Assembly: GCF_013870515.1 (NCBI RefSeq)
Contig: NZ_JACBXA010000002.1
Location: 52,967-116,966, forward strand
Source of the DNA: Streptomyces albidus (ex Kaewkla and Franco 2022)
GTDB taxonomy: Bacteria > Actinomycetota > Actinomycetes > Streptomycetales > Streptomycetaceae
Direction of reading: 5' to 3'
Length of the DNA stretch: 64,000 nt
Below the pieces are notes generated by a model, which was not told where the DNA came from, searched no databases, and was given only the letters and a program-made list of their open reading frames with translations. The translations under genes and the position numbers were made by a program. Shown in pieces: positions 8,003 to 17,266 of the stretch. The first letter of the stretch is position 1. Every line of letters starts with the position of its first letter.

Positions 8003-10237
8003 TCAGCGGCGCCCCGCTTCCTCCAGCCCTCCGAGCGCCCCGGGCAGATCGCCGGTGTGCAGTACTCCGAGGCGCTGGGTGGCGCGGGTCAGTGCCACGT
8101 ACAGATCGCTCACCCCGTACTCCGCGGGCTCGACGACCAGGACCGTGTCGAACTCCAGCCCCTTCGCCTGCCGTGCGTCCAGCAGAACGACGTCCCGGGT
8201 GAGGTCGGGCGCCTGCCCGTGACCCCCGTCCGGCAGCTCCGCGAGGAGCGGCGCGTGCAGCGTCGCAGGGGCGATGACCGCGACCCGTCCTCCGTCCGTG
8301 GCCGCTGCGGCCTCCCGCGCGACGGCGGAGGCGAGACCGTCCGCGGTGACTCGTAGCGCCCAGGGCCGCACCTCGGTCGACCGCACCGAACTGGGCGGCT
8401 CGAAAGACCGGGTGTGCGCCCGCAGGAACCCGGCCGCGACGTCCATGATCTCGGCGGGCGTACGGTAGTTGACCCCCAGTCGTACGTGCTCCCAGCGGTC
8501 GCCCACGTACGGTTCCAAGATGCGTTTCCAGGAGCCGAGTCCGGCCGTTTCCGCGGTCTGCGCCGGGTCCCCGACGAGCGTCATGGAGCGCGTCGGGACG
8601 CGCCGCATCAGCAACCGCCAGGCCATAGCCGAGAGTTCCTGCGCCTCGTCGACGACGAGGTGCCCGAATGCCCAGGTGCGGTCGGCCGCCGCACGCTCGG
8701 CCGCGCTTCGGTGGTCGGCCTCCTCGTGCCGCTCGGCCATCCGCTCGGCGTCGATGATGTCGTGCGCGGCAAGGACCTCGGACTCCTCGTCCTCGTACTC
8801 GTAGGTCTCCGAGCCGGCGGAAAGCTCCAACACGCCCTGGGCGTAGGCGATCCGTTCCTCGCGTTCGGCCGCGGCCGCGGCGCGGGCCGCACTGTCGTCC
8901 TCGCCCAGCAGTTCGGCGGCCTCGTCGAGGAGGGGTACGTCGGCCTGGGTCCACGCTCCGCCCTGCCGCCGGATCAGCTCTGCCGACTCCTCGTCGAGGT
9001 GGACCGGCTCCGCGAGGAAGTCCGCGACGAACTCCTGCGGGGTGAGCTGCGGCCACAACTCGTCGACGGCTGCGTGGACTTCAGGGTTCGTCGCGATCTC
9101 CTTGCCCATCTGGGCGATGTCGTCGGGCCCCAGCAGATTCGGCCCGCCGAACGGGTCGGCGCCGATCCGTTCAGCCAGTTGCTCGGTGAGCGCGTCGATG
9201 ACGTGGAACGTGAAGGCGGGCCTGGCCAGGTTGTGGGGCAGCCCGCTCTCGCGCGCACGATGGCGCGCGTCCTCCGCCATGGCCCGCTCCAGGAAGAGCG
9301 TCCCGTAGTCGTCGTGGTCGATCTCCGTCGCCCACTCGGGCACGGTCTGCCGGTCGCGCAGCGCCTTCGCCAGCACATCTGCCATCGCGGTACGCCCCTT
9401 CACCTCGGCGGCGGCGGGACTGTCGGTGCCGGTGGCGCGCACGCCTGGGAAGAGCTCGCCGAGGGTTGCCAGCAGCACCCCGGTCTCGCCCAGGGACGGC
9501 AGGACGTCGCCGATGTAGCTCAGGAAGGCCGGGTTGGGGCCGACGATCAGCACCGCCCGACGGGCCAGCAACTCCCGGTGCTCGTAGAGCAGATACGCCG
9601 CCCGGTGCAGCGCGACGACGGTCTTGCCGGTGCCGGGGCCGCCCTCGACCACCATGACGCCCTGGTGGGGCGCCCTGATGATGTGGTCCTGTTCAGCCTG
9701 GATGGTCCGGACGATGTCGTGCATCCGCCCCGTGCGGGCCGCGTCCAGTGAGGCCAGCAGGACCTCGTCGGCGCCCTCGTGGCCGGTGCGGGTCGCGTCG
9801 TCCAGGTCCATCAGTTCGTCGTGGAGTGCGGTGACCGTGCGTCCCTCGGTGGTGATGTGCCGCCTCCGCCGCAGGCCCATCGGAGAATGGCCGGTGGCCA
9901 GATAGAAGGGACGTGCGACGTCCGCGCGCCAGTCGATCACCAGGGGTGTACGAGACGAGTCGTCCTGGCGAATTCCGATGCGCCCGATGTGGTGGGTAGC
10001 GCCGTCCCGGAAGTCGAGGCGTCCGAAGCAGAGCCCGTTCTCTCCCGCGTGGATAGCGCTGAGCAGCCCGGACTGCTCAGCCACCATCACATCCCGCTCG
10101 AGTTTGGCCTGGAAGCCGGTCCCGACCTGCACGAGCGCGTCGCGGACCGAGTTCTCTGCCTGCTCCCTGAGTTGATCGAGCCGGGCGTAGAGGCCGGTGA
10201 CGAATTGCTGTTCCTGCTGCATTTCCTCGGTTGACAA
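8003..10237 (-). CDS. helD: HelD-like RNA polymerase-associated ATPase/helicase
   Basis: A 744-aa UvrD/Rep-like superfamily 1 protein of the HelD group, which binds RNA polymerase, releases stalled complexes and can protect against rifampicin. It has an N-terminal coiled coil (MQQEQQFVTGLYARLDQLREQ), a Walker A motif VEGGPGTGKTVVALHRA around residue 200, a helicase motif II LVVDEAQELS, motif III LVGDPAQTAE, and a C-terminal VALTRATQRLGVLHTG. The longer frame opens at 10312, but the likely start is the TTG at 10237: AGGAG (10243-10247) lies 5 nt upstream and the product then begins (M)STEEMQQEQQ. The usual rifampicin-associated element was not seen upstream. See the promoter entry. Confidence 0.9.
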   Translation of the reverse strand: MSTEEMQQEQQFVTGLYARLDQLREQAENSVRDALVQVGTGFQAKLERDVMVAEQSGLLSAIHAGENGLCFGRLDFRDGATHHIGRIGIRQDDSSRTPLVIDWRADVARPFYLATGHSPMGLRRRRHITTEGRTVTALHDELMDLDDATRTGHEGADEVLLASLDAARTGRMHDIVRTIQAEQDHIIRAPHQGVMVVEGGPGTGKTVVALHRAAYLLYEHRELLARRAVLIVGPNPAFLSYIGDVLPSLGETGVLLATLGELFPGVRATGTDSPAAAEVKGRTAMADVLAKALRDRQTVPEWATEIDHDDYGTLFLERAMAEDARHRARESGLPHNLARPAFTFHVIDALTEQLAERIGADPFGGPNLLGPDDIAQMGKEIATNPEVHAAVDELWPQLTPQEFVADFLAEPVHLDEESAELIRRQGGAWTQADVPLLDEAAELLGEDDSAARAAAAAEREERIAYAQGVLELSAGSETYEYEDEESEVLAAHDIIDAERMAERHEEADHRSAAERAAADRTWAFGHLVVDEAQELSAMAWRLLMRRVPTRSMTLVGDPAQTAETAGLGSWKRILEPYVGDRWEHVRLGVNYRTPAEIMDVAAGFLRAHTRSFEPPSSVRSTEVRPWALRVTADGLASAVAREAAAATDGGRVAVIAPATLHAPLLAELPDGGHGQAPDLTRDVVLLDARQAKGLEFDTVLVVEPAEYGVSDLYVALTRATQRLGVLHTGDLPGALGGLEEAGRR

Positions 10238-10468
10238 TTCCGCTCCTGACGCGATATGCTTCTCGCAGAAGAATTCCTCTTCATGTCTTTTCGTGAAGAC
10301 ATGAAGGATCAATATACGCAGAATCGAGCCCCGGATGTCAATTCATCCAGGGCTCTTCTTTTTGAGGAATCACCGGTTCCTGCCGGCCTGTGCGGCGATG
10401 TGCGAGGAGCCCGTCCACCAGTGCCCCTACGGGGCGGCGGTGAGTGCGGCAGCCGGTGCGGGTGGCTC
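10238..10468. other. Intergenic region between helD and the lyase gene
   Basis: This holds the helD promoter on the right-hand side of helD and then about 120 bp that follow the stop codon of the lyase gene at 10469. An AGCCCTGGATGAATTG segment near 10338-10353 pairs loosely with CCCCGGATGTCAATTC but does not make a strong terminator. Confidence 0.4.
10279..10341 (-). promoter_or_regulatory. helD promoter with inverted repeat at the transcript start
   Basis: On the minus strand, TTGACA (10336-10341) and TATATT (10311-10316) form a sigma-A-like promoter with a long 19-nt spacer. The predicted start is near 10304. Exactly there lies a perfect 11-bp inverted repeat (arms 10279-10289 and 10296-10306, 6-nt loop). 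It is either an operator overlapping +1 or a 5'-leader hairpin. It ends about 40 nt before the TTG start codon. Confidence 0.65.
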
Positions 10469-13060
10469 CTACCGCAGCCGTGCCACGAAGCTTCGTCCGT
10501 AGGCGTGCCGGGTGGTGACGTCGATTCGGGTGGCGCCGGGGGGCCGGGTGACGTGGACACCGTCGTCTGCGGAGATCAGACGCAGAGAGCGGCCGCGCAG
10601 GGTGACGGTGACCTTGTCGCGTTCGGTGGTCGGATCTGCGACGGCGACGGTGGTGATGCCGTCGGGGCCGCGCCGGATGAGTACTGACGCGGGGCCGTCC
10701 ACAGCGAGTGGTCCGGCGAAGTGGGTGCCCGGCGTGAAGGTGTTGGCGGCGAGCAGGCCCAGCTCGGGGTGGGCGATCGCCTGGAGGTCCGGGGTGTTCG
10801 CGAGGACCTTCAGCGGGCCGTGCGCGTAGCGGCGCAGCTGCCGTTCGGTGGCGCCCGGCACCAGGGCGTAGGCCAGCGTGGCGGCGGGCGTGCCGGGCGG
10901 CTGCTCGAAGGCGATGCTGAAGACCTGCTTGGTGATTCGGGTGTCGGGGTTGGAGGCGTTGACGTCCTGGCGGCTGTGGGTGACGGTCTCGAGCGTGACG
11001 GTGGGGCGAGGGCCGTGAGGTGAGTCCGGGGAGTCGAGGAAGACGTAACCGACGGCTGTCTTCTCGTTGGTGTTGGCGTAGCGCAGCCAGGCGAGTGGCG
11101 CCGAGCCGGGGCGCCGCCAGCGCGTGCCGTCGCGCAGGCGTCCCGTGACGGTGACGGTGTCCGATTCGGCGGCGATGCGGCTGTCCACCGTGGTCGTCAC
11201 CGCCCGGCCTGCCGGATCGTCCACTCCGGCTGCCAGCACCACGACTTCGTCGTCCAGCAGGAACCACGACTTGGTGGCGCGGGCGTTGCGGTAGGCCACG
11301 AAGTCGTCCGGAAGCCGCCCGGCCTGCTTCGCGGCGTAGGCGACGTCGTCGGACTGGACCAGCGACGCCGTTCCGTAGACGCCCAGAATGGCGCCGCCGG
11401 AGTGGGAGACCGTGCCGCACGGGAAGTAGACGTAGGTGTTCTGCTTCTCGGAGGACGAGGTGAATCCGGCGTCGGGGTTGTCGTACCACTGGGCGCCGTA
11501 CAGTTCGGGGATCGTCTTGCGGGTCTCCACCGGGGCCGTGACACCGGCCAGCCGGTAGGGGGAGACGGCCGTGAAGTAGTCGACGCCGAAGGCATGCCTC
11601 TGGTCCTGCTTCGACAGATACAAGTAGTGGGCGCCGTCGCCCTGGAACCACGGCTTGAGGTTCTCGCCGCTCATGTACTCGTACTTGCTGATCCGCCGTG
11701 AGCTGCGGGCCAGCGCGAACGCCCAGCCGGGGCGGTGGTGGACCGTGCGGTCCATGGCGTTGAACGCCGTCGTGTACGAGGCGTCCTTGAGGTCCCTTGC
11801 GGGGAGGGAGCCGTCGGCGAGGATGTCGGCGTAGCGGGCGACGGTCACGGGGGAGACGAACGCGGTCGGGTCCAGCGGCGCCTTTGAAGCCTCGCGGATG
11901 AACTTCACATATCCCTTGAGAGCGATGGCGTCGTCGCCGGAGGAGTGGGCGGAGAGGTCGGTGACGGCCTCCAGCACTGTGGTCGCGTCGCCGTATCCGC
12001 TCTTTTCGCGCGATGCCCCGCGGCCCTTGACCGCCTCCATCATCCAGCCCTCGAAGATCACCGGTGCGAAGCCGTCCACCACCCAGCCCCGCGCCACCGC
12101 GGCCATCTCGTCCTGCGGCAGGTAGGCCGTGCCGTCCAGAATCTTCAGGGTCTGTACGACACGGCTGAGCAGCCCGGTGCCGTAGGTGCCGGTGTAGGCG
12201 ACGGAGGCGTGCTGGACGAAGGAGCCGTCGGCGTAGAAGCCGTCCGTGACGCCGTGCCGGGGGTGGTACGGGTCGATCGTGGCGAGCACGGTGAGCTGGT
12301 CGGCGACGGCCTTGCTGACCCGGGCGTCGTCGCTGAGGGCGGCGCCCTGCATGATCCGGTCGGTGGTGATGTCGGCGAGGTTGGCGCCGGTGTGGAAGCG
12401 GGAGTCGAGGTCGACGTCTCCGTCCTTGCCGTTGCGCAGGTAGCCGTCCATCGCGGCGACGTAGGTGGCGGTGAGGCCCGGGCGGTAGGCGGCGAGTTGG
12501 TCCCTCAGTAGTACGAGGACCTTGCTGACGTGCTGGGAGATGCCGATCTCCCAGTTGAACCAGTTGCCGTAGTACCCCTTCGACTGGTCGCCGTAATAGT
12601 GGTCGTAGAGCCACGTCAGGCCGTCGATGCAGCGCCGCTGCACGGCCTCGTCGCCGTGCAGGGGGTTGTCATCCGCGGGTGTACGGGTGGCGAGCGCGAT
12701 CTCGTAGAGGCCCTGGAAGGACTTCGTCAGGTTCTTGTCGCTGGTGCCGAGGTCGCCGAGTCCTTGGAACAGCTCACCGTCGCCGGCCGCGTCCATCGCG
12801 TCCAGACGGTCCCGCGCGGCGTCGGCGATGGCGGCCACCTTGCCGGCCACCTCGGGACGGGCGTTGACCTCGGCGGTGCCTGCCAAGACGGCGACCGTGT
12901 TGTCGACAAGCCGGGTTAGGTCTCCCCCTGGCTTCGCCGGGAGGTGCCCCCAGGCCGGGTCCCGCGGAGCACTTGCCGCCCGTGCACGCAGCGGCTCGAC
13001 GAGGCTGAGCAGCGCGCTCGCGGGGATCATGGACAACAGGGCGCGGCGCGACAGCTCCAT
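10469..13060 (-). CDS. Polysaccharide lyase family 8 (hyaluronate/xanthan/chondroitin lyase-like)
   Basis: An 863-aa secreted lyase that cleaves acidic polysaccharides by beta-elimination. The start at 13060 gives MELSRRALLSMIPASALLSL, a twin-arginine (Tat) signal; the upstream extension lacks protein character. The PL8 alpha/alpha-toroid carries NWFNWEIGI, matching the family's NWWxWEIG, and DGSFVQHASVAYTGTYGTG with the catalytic His and Tyr. The central and C-terminal beta-sandwich domains (e.g. YYTAVSPYRLAG-like and YVYFPCGTVSHSGG segments) are present, so the length is complete. An in-frame palindromic repeat (12923-12954) codes for part of the linker after the signal peptide. The exact substrate cannot be read from sequence. 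Confidence 0.92.
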   Translation of the reverse strand: MELSRRALLSMIPASALLSLVEPLRARAASAPRDPAWGHLPAKPGGDLTRLVDNTVAVLAGTAEVNARPEVAGKVAAIADAARDRLDAMDAAGDGELFQGLGDLGTSDKNLTKSFQGLYEIALATRTPADDNPLHGDEAVQRRCIDGLTWLYDHYYGDQSKGYYGNWFNWEIGISQHVSKVLVLLRDQLAAYRPGLTATYVAAMDGYLRNGKDGDVDLDSRFHTGANLADITTDRIMQGAALSDDARVSKAVADQLTVLATIDPYHPRHGVTDGFYADGSFVQHASVAYTGTYGTGLLSRVVQTLKILDGTAYLPQDEMAAVARGWVVDGFAPVIFEGWMMEAVKGRGASREKSGYGDATTVLEAVTDLSAHSSGDDAIALKGYVKFIREASKAPLDPTAFVSPVTVARYADILADGSLPARDLKDASYTTAFNAMDRTVHHRPGWAFALARSSRRISKYEYMSGENLKPWFQGDGAHYLYLSKQDQRHAFGVDYFTAVSPYRLAGVTAPVETRKTIPELYGAQWYDNPDAGFTSSSEKQNTYVYFPCGTVSHSGGAILGVYGTASLVQSDDVAYAAKQAGRLPDDFVAYRNARATKSWFLLDDEVVVLAAGVDDPAGRAVTTTVDSRIAAESDTVTVTGRLRDGTRWRRPGSAPLAWLRYANTNEKTAVGYVFLDSPDSPHGPRPTVTLETVTHSRQDVNASNPDTRITKQVFSIAFEQPPGTPAATLAYALVPGATERQLRRYAHGPLKVLANTPDLQAIAHPELGLLAANTFTPGTHFAGPLAVDGPASVLIRRGPDGITTVAVADPTTERDKVTVTLRGRSLRLISADDGVHVTRPPGATRIDVTTRHAYGRSFVARLR
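12923..12954. repeat. Small palindromic repeat inside the lyase gene
   Basis: A 32-bp element with imperfect stem (CCCCCTGGC-TTC-GCCGGGAGG) that looks like the short palindromic units scattered between genes in Streptomyces genomes. Here it sits in frame in the first ~50 codons of the PL8 gene and encodes the GHLPAKPGGD region just after the signal peptide. Confidence 0.55.
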
Positions 13061-13570
13061 GGGGCGCTCCACTTTTTGACCGTATGCCGGAAAGGCTCGC
13101 CGTATCCAAGCAACGCGCCCCCGTGGTGTCAACGCGTCAGTACCAGCCGTAGGACGCCGCACAGCGGGATGAGTGCTCCGAACTCGGAGCTTTTTTCGGG
13201 CAGTTGACGGTCACGGTGCGTTCGAGTCTGCGGGCGGCGTACGCGGCATGGCGTGTTGTGCCACGCGGGTCCTGAGCCCCCCCGGCATGGCGTCTCCCGC
13301 CGCACGGCTCCAGCACGTCAAGAGCCGTAGGCACCCGCCCGCCCGCCCGCCGGGCGAATTGACATGCCGTCAGGCGCAGTGAGCCCGAGAGGGTTGCACA
13401 GTGATCGCAGTACTCGGAGTCGACAGAGAAGCCACCGTCCAGAGGCGCTGACGGCTCACGCCGAGTGCTCGATCCAGCCGGTCCGGGCGCCCCGGTGCTC
13501 TGCGGGCAGCGCACCCGTGTCCGTGTCTGGCGCCGACCGAATGGGCACCAGGGCGGGCTCCTCGGACACA
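13061..13570. other. Intergenic region with a dispersed repeat
   Basis: About 510 bp upstream of the lyase gene. Positions 13311-13379 resemble 38211-38263 (CAGCACGTCAAG and GGCGAATTGACATGCCGTCA segments). No coding frame here is convincing. Confidence 0.45.
13311..13379. repeat. Dispersed repeat copy 1
   Basis: Shares CAGCACGTCAAGRGCYGTA and a 27-bp GGCGAATTGA...GTCAGGCGCAG block (25/27 identical) with 38211-38263, in the same orientation. The two copies differ by an extra GC-rich insert in the middle of this one. Confidence 0.5.
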
Positions 13571-13613
13571 CCTGGTCCCGTACCCGCTCACCACGAGCGA
13601 GTACGGGACCAGG
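13571..13613 (-). terminator. Terminator hairpin after the DUF1996 gene
   Basis: Perfect 13-bp outer arms (13571-13583 and 13601-13613) enclosing a second 5-bp stem (CGCTC/GAGCG). It lies about 20 bp beyond the stop of the wall-anchored protein gene. Confidence 0.75.
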
Positions 13614-13631
13614 GCTTTCACAGCCGACGTG

Positions 13632-15890
13632 TCACAGCATGTAGTCCTGGGCGGCGCGCCTGCGGCGCAGCCACCACACCTGGGCGCTACCGGCGGCGAG
13701 GACTACGACGGCGATCCCGACGATCAGCCCGACCGGGGTGTCGGAGCCGGTGATGGCGAGGTCGCTGTCGTCCTTCGCCAGCTGGGGCGACTGGTCCGCA
13801 GCCGGCGACGGGTCATCATCGTTCACGGCCGACGAGATGGAGTCGTCCGATTCCGACTTCGACTTCGACTCGGAGTCCGCCGAGCCCGAGTCCGAGGACG
13901 ACTCATCACGGTTCGTGGCCGACGAGGAGTTGTCGTCCGACTTGGAGTCCGAGTTCGAGTCCGAGTTCGACTCCGGCTTCGAGTCCGAGTCGGGCTTCGA
14001 GTTCGAGTCCGGCTTGGCGTCGGAGTCCGGCTTGGAGTCCGAGTCCGGCTTGGAGTCCGAGTCCGGCTTGGAGTCCGAGTCCGGCTTCGAGTCGGAATCC
14101 GGCTTGTCCGGGGTCGAGTCGGACGGGGCGGAATCGTCCGGCTTCGACGGCGACTCAGGCTTCGAGTCCGTTCCCTCTCCGCCGTCAGTGTCACTGGCGT
14201 CGCCCGGGCACTCCTTGTCCTCGTTGATGCAGTCCACGGCCTCCTTCATCAGCTTGCTGGGCATGACGTTGATGAAGTCGCTGTGGTCGGTGATGGGCTT
14301 GTGCAGCTGCTCCGGGAAGGAGTCCACCGCGAACGGCGTGTCAGCATTGAGCAAGTTCTTCTGCGGGATGTCGTACTTGATCGTCTGCTGAAGCTGCGGG
14401 ACGTTCTGGAAGCCCTCGGGGCAGTTGCCCTGGTCGTCCGAGAACTTCATGTGGTCGCGGTGGTTGCCGCTGTCCGTGTTCTGGCCGTCCCAGCAGTTCT
14501 GGAACTTGAACGTACGGATAGTGGCCTTGCCCTCGGGACAGATCGGGTACTTGTCCTTGAGCTGACGGTCCTCGAAGCCCTCGCAGCTCCACGACGCGTT
14601 GGCGTTCTCGTCGCCGTTGGTGAAGGACTTGGCGTCACCGGTGATGATGCGCAGGAAGCGCGGCATCTCGATGACCTGGTCGGCGCCGCCGGAGGTGAAC
14701 TTCAGCTCGGGGTCGGGCTCGAGGATGCTGCCGAGGTTGAGGTCGTTGGCCCCACCGTCGCCCGGCTGGGCTTCGGCACCCTGGCCGCCGCCCACCTGGT
14801 CTTCCTCGCCCTGGCCCTGGTTCTGGCCTTCAGCCGGGGGCTGCTCTTCGGCCGGAGGCTGTTCCTGGTCCTCGCCCTCGCCCTGACCTTGGTCCTGGCC
14901 TTCAGCCGGGGGCTGCTCTTCGCCCTGACCCTGACCTTGGTCCTGGCTTTCAGCCGGGGGCTGCTCTTCGGCCGGAGGCTGCTCCTCGCCCTGGTCCTGA
15001 CCCTGGCCCTGGTCCTGACCGGCGTCTTCACCGGTCCGCTGGCCCTGCGGCTTTGCCTGTCCGCCCTGGTCCTTCTGGACGTCGCCCTCCTGCACGGCGC
15101 CCCGCTGGTCCTCGTTGCCGTCCAGCGAACGGATCACGGGCCAGTAGTGCGTCGACTGGTCGTTCTTGGCGCACGTGGTACGGGCTGCGGCGAGGGACTC
15201 GTCGCTGGACTGGCCGTTGGTGTCCTCGTTGCCCACGTAGTCGTGCACGTGGTGGGCGCCGTTCAGAACACCGGGAGCGGCGATCACGTTGTCCGAGTTG
15301 AAGTGCTCTTCCGCGTTGTTGCCGCACTTCGTCTCGAAGCTGCCGCCCGGGTCGTCGGCCTTCGAGGCGTTGGGCGCGACGTCTTCGATGTTGACGAAGT
15401 CCTCGGCGACCGGGCCCTGGACCTGCTTGCCGTCCTCGCCCCCGCCTTCCTGGCCTTCCTGGGTTGCCTGGTCCTGCATCATCTGGCACTGGGCCATGGA
15501 CTCCATGCCGTCGGGGACTTGGCCGCCGGCGTTCTGGATGTCCTGACTCAAGCTCTTGATGGTCTCCGAGCGCTGCTGCTTCAACTGGCCGAGGGTCTCC
15601 TCGGAGCTCTGCTCCTGGGAGTTCCACTGGCCGTAAGCCTGCGCGACCTGCTGGTCCAGAGTGGCCAGCTTCTGACCCACGGGCTCCTTGGCACCCTTGG
15701 GCACCTGGTCCAATGCAAGGCTCACGTCAGGACAGTTGACCGTGCTCGCCGCAGGCGCGGGGTCTCCGTTCGACCCCGCGAAGGCGCTCACACCTATCGC
15801 CGCTGCGCCGCCACCACCAACCACCAGCGCTGCGACGATCGCTATCGTTCTGTTCGCCTTGCGTGAGCGTCTATGGTCTTTTCTTCCCAT
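13632..15890 (-). CDS. DUF1996 domain protein with LAxTG wall anchor
   Basis: A 752-aa secreted, cell-wall-anchored protein. The preferred start (15890, MGRKDHRRSRK) follows GTGAAGG; an in-frame ATG at 15920 is possible. A signal peptide (IAIVAALVVGGGGAAAIGVSAFA) is followed by a coiled Gln/Glu-rich region. The DUF1996 domain is split by a Gln-Gly-Glu-Pro low-complexity insert: one half holds HHVHDYVGN and TTCAKNDQSTHYWPV, the other FKFQNCWDGQN, NHRDHM and CPEGFQNVPQLQQTIKYD. A long Ser-Asp-Lys-Pro repeat spacer leads to the sortase motif LAITG, a membrane helix (VGLIVGIAVVVLAAG) and a basic tail. DUF1996 function is unknown; fungal and actinobacterial members are extracellular. No sortase gene is adjacent. 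Confidence 0.9.
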   Translation of the reverse strand: MGRKDHRRSRKANRTIAIVAALVVGGGGAAAIGVSAFAGSNGDPAPAASTVNCPDVSLALDQVPKGAKEPVGQKLATLDQQVAQAYGQWNSQEQSSEETLGQLKQQRSETIKSLSQDIQNAGGQVPDGMESMAQCQMMQDQATQEGQEGGGEDGKQVQGPVAEDFVNIEDVAPNASKADDPGGSFETKCGNNAEEHFNSDNVIAAPGVLNGAHHVHDYVGNEDTNGQSSDESLAAARTTCAKNDQSTHYWPVIRSLDGNEDQRGAVQEGDVQKDQGGQAKPQGQRTGEDAGQDQGQGQDQGEEQPPAEEQPPAESQDQGQGQGEEQPPAEGQDQGQGEGEDQEQPPAEEQPPAEGQNQGQGEEDQVGGGQGAEAQPGDGGANDLNLGSILEPDPELKFTSGGADQVIEMPRFLRIITGDAKSFTNGDENANASWSCEGFEDRQLKDKYPICPEGKATIRTFKFQNCWDGQNTDSGNHRDHMKFSDDQGNCPEGFQNVPQLQQTIKYDIPQKNLLNADTPFAVDSFPEQLHKPITDHSDFINVMPSKLMKEAVDCINEDKECPGDASDTDGGEGTDSKPESPSKPDDSAPSDSTPDKPDSDSKPDSDSKPDSDSKPDSDSKPDSDAKPDSNSKPDSDSKPESNSDSNSDSKSDDNSSSATNRDESSSDSGSADSESKSKSESDDSISSAVNDDDPSPAADQSPQLAKDDSDLAITGSDTPVGLIVGIAVVVLAAGSAQVWWLRRRRAAQDYML

Positions 15891-16571
15891 ATTGCCTTCA
15901 CTCCACTCATTTCGCGTCATTCAGCGCCTCGAATTCCACGAGCCCGGTGTCCCCCAGGGCCGCGAGGTGATCGAGGACAATGGCGTTGGGCGGGTCGTCG
16001 CGAACGACAACACCATTGAATTGCGGGTCTGATCGCGTACAGGCCTAGGCCTATGAGGGCCTAAAGACGGCGGTGAGCTTAGCGCAGCGTTTCCGCGAAG
16101 ATGGCGTTCTCGCGCTTACAGAACAAGTTTGTTTGTGGAGGTGATCGCTCCCGTGCCTCCCTCCTCCGTTCTTCTGTGCACCACCGAGCGGATTGAATGG
16201 TGTTGGCGCAGATTTGCGCCGAATCGTCGGAGATTCCCAAGAGGTGACGTCGTGGCCTCGCCAGTAGCGGCGACGCGCTGGTAGCCGACCGCGCCGATAG
16301 TTCTGACAGCGGCCTGGCGATGACCTCGAGGGAGCGCTGCTCGGCTGGGACGGTGAGGAAGCGGTGACCAGTGCGGAGTGCCGCGCCAACTCGGACAGCC
16401 ATTTCGACGGTTCGGCTCGCAAGGCCCCACCGCCCAGCAGCTGGCAACGTCTTTTAGCGCCCCTACAGTCCAGCGGGAAATTCTGCTGACAGCGTGTCGG
16501 ATCCGAGGCGCGGCGTTGTGGCACAGGTGGCGGTGCGGCCGGAGCAGGTCGCCGGGACAAGGAGTCGCGAG
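15891..16571. other. Divergent intergenic region, no gene seen
   Basis: About 680 bp between the DUF1996 gene and the YCII gene, so promoters for both should lie here. A near-palindrome CAGGCCTAGGCCTATGAGGGCC occurs around 16040-16060. No frame has coding character with a start and ribosome binding site. Confidence 0.45.
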
Positions 16572-16913
16572 ATGACCCAGTACTTGATCTCTTTCGATGA
16601 GGGCGCGATGGCTGTCCCCGAGGAGGAGTTGCTCGAGGTGGCCCAGGCCGCGCACGAGGTGGCCAAGGAGGCCAAGGCCGCCGGTGTTTGGGTCCTCGGC
16701 GGAGGGCTGAAGGATCACAAGGAGGCGAGCGTCGTGTCCACCGACGGGGCGGTCACCGACGGTCTGCCCCCGGAGGGCAAGGGGTCCCTCGGTGGATTCG
16801 CGGTCGTTGACGTGCCCTCACGCGAGGAGGCGCTGAAGTGGGCTGCGAAGATCGCCCTGGCCTGCCGCTGTGCTCAAGAGGTCCGCGAGTTCATGCCCGA
16901 TCCGACTCTCTGA
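16572..16913 (+). CDS. YCII-related (DGPF-type) domain protein
   Basis: A 113-aa single-domain protein of the YCII/DGPF dimeric alpha-beta barrel fold. The start MTQYLISFDEGA follows an AAGGAG site at 16559-16564. The second half GGFAVVDVPSREEALKWAAKI is the standard YCII pattern, and the DGP loop is present as TDGAVTDG. These proteins are small cytoplasmic enzymes or sigma-factor-associated accessory proteins; no sigma gene is adjacent here. It stands alone. Confidence 0.88.
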   Translation: MTQYLISFDEGAMAVPEEELLEVAQAAHEVAKEAKAAGVWVLGGGLKDHKEASVVSTDGAVTDGLPPEGKGSLGGFAVVDVPSREEALKWAAKIALACRCAQEVREFMPDPTL

Positions 16914-17266
16914 TCGGTGCCCCGGGCCTCGAGTCAGGAGGTCACGCTCACGCCGCATGGCGTGGGAGCTGCTGTCTTGCCGTGCGACGAGTGCCCGGCA
17001 AGACAGCGCCACGGGGATGGCGCCGGGCGCACGGGACGGCAGCGACCGACCGCCCGATCACCGGCGACAAGGCCGGGTCGGGCCGGTCGCCAGGAAGCAG
17101 GCCTCCGTCAACTCAAGCGAATCGGCGTGCTGTTCGCGGACCTGCGGGAAGTTGGTGCCCGCCGGACTACGTGTCCGTGAGGAAGAACGTCACCGCGGCT
17201 TTGAGCATCGCAGTGGTCGCAGTCGTGTTGGTGGCAGGGACCGTGTTCGCGAGCACGTGGTGTTGT
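16914..17266. other. Intergenic region, possible gene remnant
   Basis: About 350 bp. A frame beginning GTG at 17177 encodes a signal-peptide-like stretch (ALSIAVVAVVLVAGTVFAS) and stops at 17317, inside the opposite gene. No ribosome binding site precedes it, so I treat it as a remnant or chance frame. Confidence 0.4.

Noticed and set aside
13850..15010. Tandem repeats that could suggest a CRISPR array
   Set aside because: The repeats are short codon-phased units encoding Ser-Asp-Lys-Pro and Gln-Gly-Glu stretches; there are no unique spacers of constant length.
13629..15866. Long plus-strand frame opposite the DUF1996 gene, rich in Arg-Val-Leu repeats
   Set aside because: It mirrors the low-complexity Ser-Asp and Gln-Glu coding region; the minus strand has the signal peptide, DUF1996 domain and LAITG.
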